Shown here: in pieces, positions 58,615 to 64,000 of the stretch | Position numbering within the stretch: position 1 is the first letter of the stretch | Layout of the letters: every line of letters starts with the position of its first letter | Source: Euclidia mi | Lineage: Eukaryota > Arthropoda > Insecta > Lepidoptera > Erebidae | NCBI GenBank assembly: GCA_944739405.2 | Contig: OX123190.2 | Coordinates: forward strand, 19,380,807 to 19,444,806 | DNA length: 64,000 nucleotides | Direction: 5' to 3' | The notes under the pieces: generated by a model | Told to the model about the DNA's origin: nothing | Seen by the model: only the letters and a program-made list of their open reading frames with translations | The model's database searches: none | Program-made: the position numbers and the translations under genes

Positions 58615-58755
58615 AGTGACAGCCCGTCCACGCTCCGGTTGCACCCCTGACGTGTGTGAACGAAATATCCCGGCCGGGACCCGGAAGCACTGTGACGGCC
58701 CGTCCCCGTCCCGTCCACGTCCCGTCCACGACCCGGATGTGTGTGGATAGACCAT
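58615..58755. repeat. GC-rich repeat, reverse of 51535-51745
   Basis: cccgtccccgtcccgtccac, acccggatgtgtgtggatag: reverse of the terminal region at 51535. The other end of the element was not located. Confidence 0.45.
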
Positions 58756-58784
58756 TAAGCGCCTGTGTGTATTAATATCAGACG

Positions 58785-58935
58785 CATGGTAAATGGTTTA
58801 AGCGACATAAGGTATGGATTTCAGCAGCAGGCTAAATGTTTTAAGCGACATCAAGTATGAATTTCAGGTGCAAGCCAAATGCTTTAAGCGACGCGACGGT
58901 ATGTATATATTTTAGGCGCAGGCAAGACGATTCAA
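58785..58935 (+). repeat. Imperfect minisatellite, ~52-bp unit, 3 copies
   Basis: The words aaatg(g/t)tttaagcgac, followed by a gtatg(g/a)attt block and gcaggc/gcaagc, recur at about 58788, 58840 and 58890. Similar words occur at 45065-45250. Confidence 0.6.
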
Positions 58936-59039
58936 ACACCTTATCTTACCAAACTTATGCCAGGGAAAATAGCTCAAGTCAAAAACACTAAATATTTCGC
59001 CTGTATGAAGTCCATTTTTTCTTAAATTGATAAAAAATG

Positions 59040-59840
59040 TTGTCACTTCAATCAAAGCTACTCCGAACTGCGCCTAAATTTACTATTGTTTTAAGCGCCA
59101 AAAAAGTGCTCAGATCAGTACGAAACCGAGTGCAAACGACGCAGAAAAATCCGGCGATTCCGAATATGTATAATAATATAATTCAATATCGACCAGGATG
59201 TCGCTTAATACATTTTGCCCGTGAACCCTCGATATGTCAATGCCTGGCCGTCTACATAGTGTTCGTACGAAAAAGGTGGTCAGAGCAGTAAGATCCTGTC
59301 CGAAAGCAAAAGATTTTATCTCAGGAGATGAATATAGCACCTAGAACCATGTCGCGTATTTTAAAAGATGACTTAGGACTTGCAGCCTATAAGAGGGTCA
59401 TTTCTTAACTGATAATTTAAAAAAGTATAGGGTGGTAAAATCGAAACAACTACTGAAGCGGTACGCAAAGGGAGGCCACAGAAAATTTTGTTTACGGATG
59501 AAAATTTTTATACAATTGAGCAACATTTTTTTTTCACTAACAAAATGACCGTATTTATGCTCTAAGCTCTAAGGAGTCGACAGAGTGCAACGTGGGCACT
59601 ATCCGACTTCAGTGATGGTTTGGTGGGGTGTTAGCTATAAAGGAGTGACTGAGCCATATTTTTATGAAAAAGGTATCAAAACATCGGCACAAGTGTATCA
59701 AAATACCATTCCTGAGAAGGTAGTTAAGCCCCTTAACAACACCATGTTCAATAATCAAGTATGGTCATTCCAGCCAGACTCGGCACCGGGTCGTAAAGCT
59801 CGGTCCACGCAGTCTTGGTTGAAAGCGAACGTTTTGGACT
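59040..59840 (+). pseudogene. Tc1/mariner transposase remnant
   Basis: Pieces in order: DNA-binding part (AKKVLRSVRNRVQTTQKNP; then RTMSRILKDDLGLAAYKRV at 59345-59400), catalytic part (FTDENFYTIEQ with the first Asp; VMVWWGVSYKGVTEPYFYEK; WSFQPDSAPGRKA with the second Asp), ending at WLKANV. Stops and frameshifts lie at 59290, 59405 and near 59560. An extra ~110 bp at about 59160-59270 resembles inverted sequence at 45003-45042. The C-terminus is lost where the Harbinger element begins. Confidence 0.75.
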
Positions 59841-60115
59841 ACGGGCTTGTACACAAAACTGCGATGCGACGCGATGCGAATTCGCAACGCAGAAAATTAC
59901 GACACGAATTGCTGCGATGCGATTTCGTGCGGCAAGGCGTCTCCCAGGGTGACCATTCCTTCGACAACCGTTAACCGTACTAAACGTATTTTGAATTGAA
60001 AACTAGGTCGTGACATGGATCGTAAAAAGAAATGTGCACTTTTATTATTGCTTAGGAGATACAGGAAAAAAAAAAGAAACAAAGAAGATTTTGGGTTCAT
60101 CCATTTATTACTATT

Positions 60116-62748
60116 ATGAATCCCGATGGAAACAATTTTCTTCTAAAATATAAAGCTTTGAAAACCGACGAAAAAACATTTTTTGAGTATTTTAGAATGA
60201 GCATATCTTCATTCGAAGAGCTTTTAAGTTTATTATCACCATATCTTCAGAAACAATCGTACAAGGGGAGAATTCCTGTTATGCGTCTGGAAATGATTGG
60301 CCTCACTATCCGGTAAGTTAAGTAAAAAAATAATTGTTTACAATAGTTTTTATTGAGAAAAGAGTTTTCAAAATATTACAATCCATAAAATTTACGAAAA
60401 ATCAAAGTCTTCTCCAGGTGAAAGTGTGCTTCCCCCCCGTGGGATCTCCACCTTGTCGTGGTGGGGGGGCTCAGTAACCGTGGATTGGTCACCCGCGGTG
60501 AAGCTAAGAGGGATCCAGGAGGGGACGCTCCGCGTGGGCTTGGAGGGGCCTGCGCAGGATGCGTCCAACGGTGCGGGTGCGGGGGACAGTTCTGTCTGTC
60601 CCTCGCAGTCGGGTGCGGTCGCGGGAGGAGAGGCGTGTCGGTGTTGCGTTGCCGCGCGCCCTATCTCCCGCGACCAAATGGGGGCGCACCATTCGATGCG
60701 TCGCGGTGGGACCGCAGAGGAAGAGGAGATGCGGTGTTGCGTTGCCGTCCTCCCTATCCTCTGCGGCCGCTGGGCGTTTTGGCGGCGGAGTCCAACACCT
60801 TAATCCGTCGCCAAGGGGGTTTTGTTCGGGGCCCGCCTGACCATCTGGCGGGCCAATACCCGTCGGAGGGTGGCAACGAGTGCTTTGGTGATGCCCCACC
60901 CTCCGACACATGGGTACGTGGCGGAAGTCGAGGTGGTTTTTAGTGGAAACACCACATACTCCGGCTCTTATTTCCCCCAAGAGTCGGAGATCCGAAGGGA
61001 TTTTCCACCTCGTAAAACAAAAAAAAAAAAGGTGAAAGTGTGCTTAATATGCTTGAGTTAGAAAAATCATTACTGGGTGAATCAATTTGATCTGGTATGT
61101 TAGATGACTGTGGACGTATCAGTGGCGTTTGTTGAGATGTCGCAAAATGTTGAGTTTGATAGCCACCCTGGTAGTTGCTATTCGGATAGTAGTAGCCATG
61201 AGGTTGATGCAATTCTGTTAAAATTTGAAGAACTCTGCTCTGAAAGATTATTGTTTTATTGTCATCTAATCTTTCAAGTGATGGTAGAATACCTTTAAAA
61301 AAAGATATGTGTCTATTCTCAGGTTCCTTTAAAATCTTTACAATATCATCTTCAAATTTATTACTAAGCATCTTTCTTTTTGGTGGCTGCCTTTGGTACT
61401 TAACGTGTTTTAGATGTACCTTCTTGATTATCTTGCTCATTTTCTGACTCATTTATACTAGTAGTGGTCTCATTTTGCAAATTTTTCTTAAGAAATTGTA
61501 ATTGTTTGTACAGATGGTATTCTTTTATATTTTTGGATCCAGACCCTGACCTACTTGCATCTTTGAGTTTCTTTTCAAATTTATTAAAGGTATCCTTAAT
61601 CCCCCTCCATCTTTGTAATACTGAATTACCTGCAAAAAAAATAGACAATATTTAATTTATTCATTTATTTATTAATCTTTATTATTCATCAAATACCAAT
61701 TGTACAGAACAATAGGCGAACTTAACACTAGAAGCGTTGTGTACTAATTAATTAAATTAAAATAATTTATGTATGTTTATGTCGTTTTAGGTTAGTGTTC
61801 TTTACTTTTCAAGTTTGTTATATAAATTAATCCTTTTTTTTCTATTTATGTTACAGATTCCTAGCGACCGGAAATGAAATCAGAAATATGCATTTAGATT
61901 ATTATCGAGGAATAAGTACAGTTGCTAAGATAATACGAGTAGTTTGTAATGCAATATGGAAATTTTGTTTAAATGCAAACATACCAAAAATAACACAACA
62001 GCTGTTTGAAGAAATAGCTGCGGACTTTGACAAGAAAGCCAACTTCCCTAACTGTATTGGAGCCGTTGATGGGAAACATATTCGTATTCGTAGTCCCCCA
62101 AAAAGTGGATCACTTTTTTTTAATTACAGGGGCTACAATTCAATAGTTTTGTTGGCTATTGTGGACTCGAAATACAGACTCATCTATGTGGACATAGGAG
62201 CATATGGAAAGGAAAGTGACTCCACTATTTTCCACAACACGAAACTGTACGACTTACTGATGAGAGGTGATTTGCCTACACCAACATCAAGGCCGTTACC
62301 GGGCTTTCAAGAACCGGTTCCATTTGTTTTTGTCGGAGACGAAGCTTTTTCTATTTCGAATAATGTCATGCGTCCTTATTCTGGCAAGCATTTGTCTGTT
62401 AAACAAAGTGTATTCAACTACCGTTTGAGTAGGGCAAGAAGATATGTCGAGTGTACTTTCAGCATACTGGCCAATAAGTGGCGAATATTTCACCGGCCCA
62501 TTAACGTTTCATATGATTTTGCAATAGATATTGTTAAGGCTTGTTGCATACTACATAACTTTGTAATTAACCGTGATGAATTAGACACCCCTATTGAAAT
62601 GATCATAGATGATTCCGAACTACAACCACTTCAACAAGGGTTGAATGTAGGTAGTCAGGTGGTAAGTGCAAATATAATTAGAAACGAATATTCGGATTAC
62701 TTTACTAGTAAAGTTGGAGCATTAAGCTGGCAACTACAAAAAATTTAA
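60116..62748 (+). CDS. PIF/Harbinger transposase (HARBI1-like), apparently intact
   Basis: Two exons: 60116-60312 and 61857-62748, joined CG|A (Arg), 362 residues. Cuts and joins DNA for its own element as a DDE nuclease. Exon 1 has the N-terminal helical part (FFEYFRMSISSFEELLSLLS); the joint gives GLTIR-FLATGNEIRNMHLDY, as in this family. Catalytic residues visible: Asp in CIGAVDGKHIRIRSP (62068), Asp in GKESDSTIFHNTKLY (62218), Glu in RRYVECTFSILANKWRIF (62449). No stop or frameshift; length is close to the usual ~350. The 1.54-kb intron holds an antisense MADF/BESS gene and a retro-insertion. A candidate left end (gggcttgtacacaaaactgc) begins near 59841, directly after the mariner remnant; no right-end partner was found, so mobility is doubtful. 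Confidence 0.85.
60396..61631 (-). pseudogene. Harbinger accessory MADF/BESS protein, broken
   Basis: On the minus strand an exon starting at 61631 (after a tttgcag acceptor) carries the second half of a MADF domain (LQRWRGIKDTFNKFEKKLKD, KEYHLYKQLQFLKKN). A one-base frameshift near 61400 leads into the C-terminal part with a BESS motif (ISFFKGILPSLERLDDNKTI). The 599-bp insertion at 60432-61030 cuts the frame eight codons before its former stop near 60396. The first MADF exon was not found. MADF/BESS proteins accompany Harbinger transposases as DNA-binding partners. Confidence 0.7.
60432..61030 (+). mobile_element. 599-bp GC-rich poly(A) retro-insertion with 15-bp TSD
   Basis: Flanked by ggtgaaagtgtgctt (60417-60431 and 61031-61045) and ends in poly(A), so it moved by target-primed reverse transcription. 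It starts cccccccgtgggatctccac, then gcggtgaagctaagagggat and other GC-rich sequence resembling 5'UTRs of R1-type LINEs. The ORFs on both strands in it are composition artefacts. Probably an internally deleted LINE copy. Confidence 0.75.
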
Positions 62749-62770
62749 GAATATACAATGCGACTTGCAT

Positions 62771-63290
62771 TGTTGCACGCGTTCTTGGTAATAAGTCAAT
62801 ACAACAGGTACAAAAGGATCACATCGTAAAACATTAAAGTAACTCGCTGTCGACGCCTAAACATGTAAACAATTTAAAGAATATTTTTTGTGCTTATATG
62901 AATAGAATGTTTGATTTGTAGGTAGTTTTAGTAAAAAGTAAAAAGAAGATGTTTGAAATAGAAATATTATTCGTGATAGGTCAAGTCGATTATATCGATT
63001 TAGTAACGTTTAGGTTAGTCTATTGTAAATTTTGACTATGGTCACACTGAACTGTCATCTTTTTTGCCTTGAAAAATTAACACGCCGTCTTGGTCTGTCT
63101 CGCGAGATTTGTAATTGATATAAATTGATCGCCTTTTGGAAAGCTCGTCCTTGTAGCTTCGCGAATTGTTTGCCGCTTCCTTGATCAATAACCGGCATCA
63201 GTTTATTTGTGATAAAAATAGTATCTTAATGAACTTTGTAAAACACGTGTGTGAATAGGAATTCACAATCAGGAGTTTGGTGCCCGAGGA
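62771..63290 (+). mobile_element. Possible LTR of a BEL/Pao-like element
   Basis: A segment starting tgttgcacgcgttcttgg and ending ...gaattcaca is followed by tttggtgcccgaggag at about 63279, which looks like a tRNA primer-binding site. The second LTR and gag/pol are not visible up to 64000, so this is a suggestion only. Confidence 0.3.
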
Positions 63291-63299
63291 GTAGGACTT

Positions 63300-64000
63300 C
63301 GCCAAATTGGACACTGTGGTATTTATTCGATTTTCTTGTTATTTTGGCCAAAATTATGAGTTAATCTTATAGGTCCACTCAAGAACATCACCAGGAGATC
63401 TAAGGTAAATTTTCTCATGCCCCTACTTAATACTTGTATTCACTGTGCAACGCAGTGCATTGTGTCTGGATATATTGTCTATCGTGGTCAGGTAGATGTA
63501 TTACAGCTTCCACTGCACACTTCTGAACATTCCTGCCTGCCTACGGTAACTCTAGACATAATTTTTGGTAGCAGAGCGTAGTTGAAACTTAGCCGTTGAT
63601 TGTATCTGAACTCAGATTGGTGTTGTATGAGCTATATAATTATCTCATTTGTAAACAGTGTTATAGTGTTCTCAGGTCAGTATTGTCTAAAATACATAAT
63701 ATTTAATTGTATAAGTTGACCTAGATAATTTGAAACACATTGTCATACATAACCTCAATCAGTAATTGTTTGACTTGTATTGTTGAAATCTAGCAATAAC
63801 CTGTTGTTGTTAGCATTAATAAGTCAGTTTGTTTGGATACATAACAGCTGTATGTATCAATAAATTTAGTAAATTTAGTTAATTGCATAATTATATTAAG
63901 TTGAAACATTATAACAACCAAACTTTGATAAACCTTTGTTTTGTTATAATATATAGATAATATTGTTAGGTAACACATATTCTGTGCTTACTTACTATTG
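63300..64000. other. No recognisable gene
   Basis: AT-rich; no exon or known repeat recognised. If the LTR suggestion is right, this would be the leader of that element. Confidence 0.3.

Noticed and set aside
60426..60980. Long GC-rich ORFs on both strands (125-161 codons)
   Set aside because: They lie inside the poly(A) retro-insertion, overlap each other in several frames and reflect high GC and few stops.

Overview
The window looks like insect nuclear DNA, most probably from a lepidopteran. It is AT-rich, its genes have short GT-AG introns, and the rest is dense with tRNA-derived SINEs, non-LTR retrotransposon pieces and DNA-transposon families of types common in moths and butterflies. 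This placement rests on the repeat style and gene structure; no species marker was found.

Host genes lie almost entirely in 10.6-27.5 kb. Gene A (+, about 10.63-17.47 kb, 11 coding exons) encodes ankyrin repeats, an acidic His/Glu-rich region with 14 seven-residue repeats, a second ankyrin block and a full-length phosphagen-kinase (arginine-kinase-like) domain lacking key catalytic residues. Gene B (+, 18.22-22.70 kb, 7 exons) follows closely and encodes a Dpy-30 motif, a Pro-rich linker and ankyrin repeats built like those of gene A. Gene C (-, 27.49-23.54 kb, 4 exons) is a CCDC34-like coiled-coil protein convergent with gene B. Dpy-30 motifs, phosphagen-kinase folds and CCDC34 all have links to cilia or sperm flagella, so the cluster may be an axonemal gene neighbourhood (inference).

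The remaining ~45 kb is mobile DNA. 0-10.5 kb: SINEs, a 669-bp hAT-type MITE inside a SINE, a 5'-truncated RTE LINE with its 14-bp target duplication, a 1.64-kb TIR element carrying a 76-bp tandem array, and a hAT transposase remnant. 28-36 kb: a long fold-back element split by a second copy of the TIR element, then a decayed DIRS-type tyrosine-recombinase retrotransposon. 36-40 kb: a TTAA-flanked composite with a broken THAP-like reading frame, SINE and fold-back element. 40-59 kb: repeat fragments, a recent ~0.55-kb tandem duplication, a decayed gene of unrecognised family and several near-perfect ~60-bp palindromes. 59-63 kb: a broken mariner transposase, then a PIF/Harbinger element whose transposase looks intact over two exons, with an antisense MADF/BESS gene in its intron, itself broken by a poly(A) retro-insertion. 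No rRNA gene, functional tRNA gene or CRISPR array was seen.
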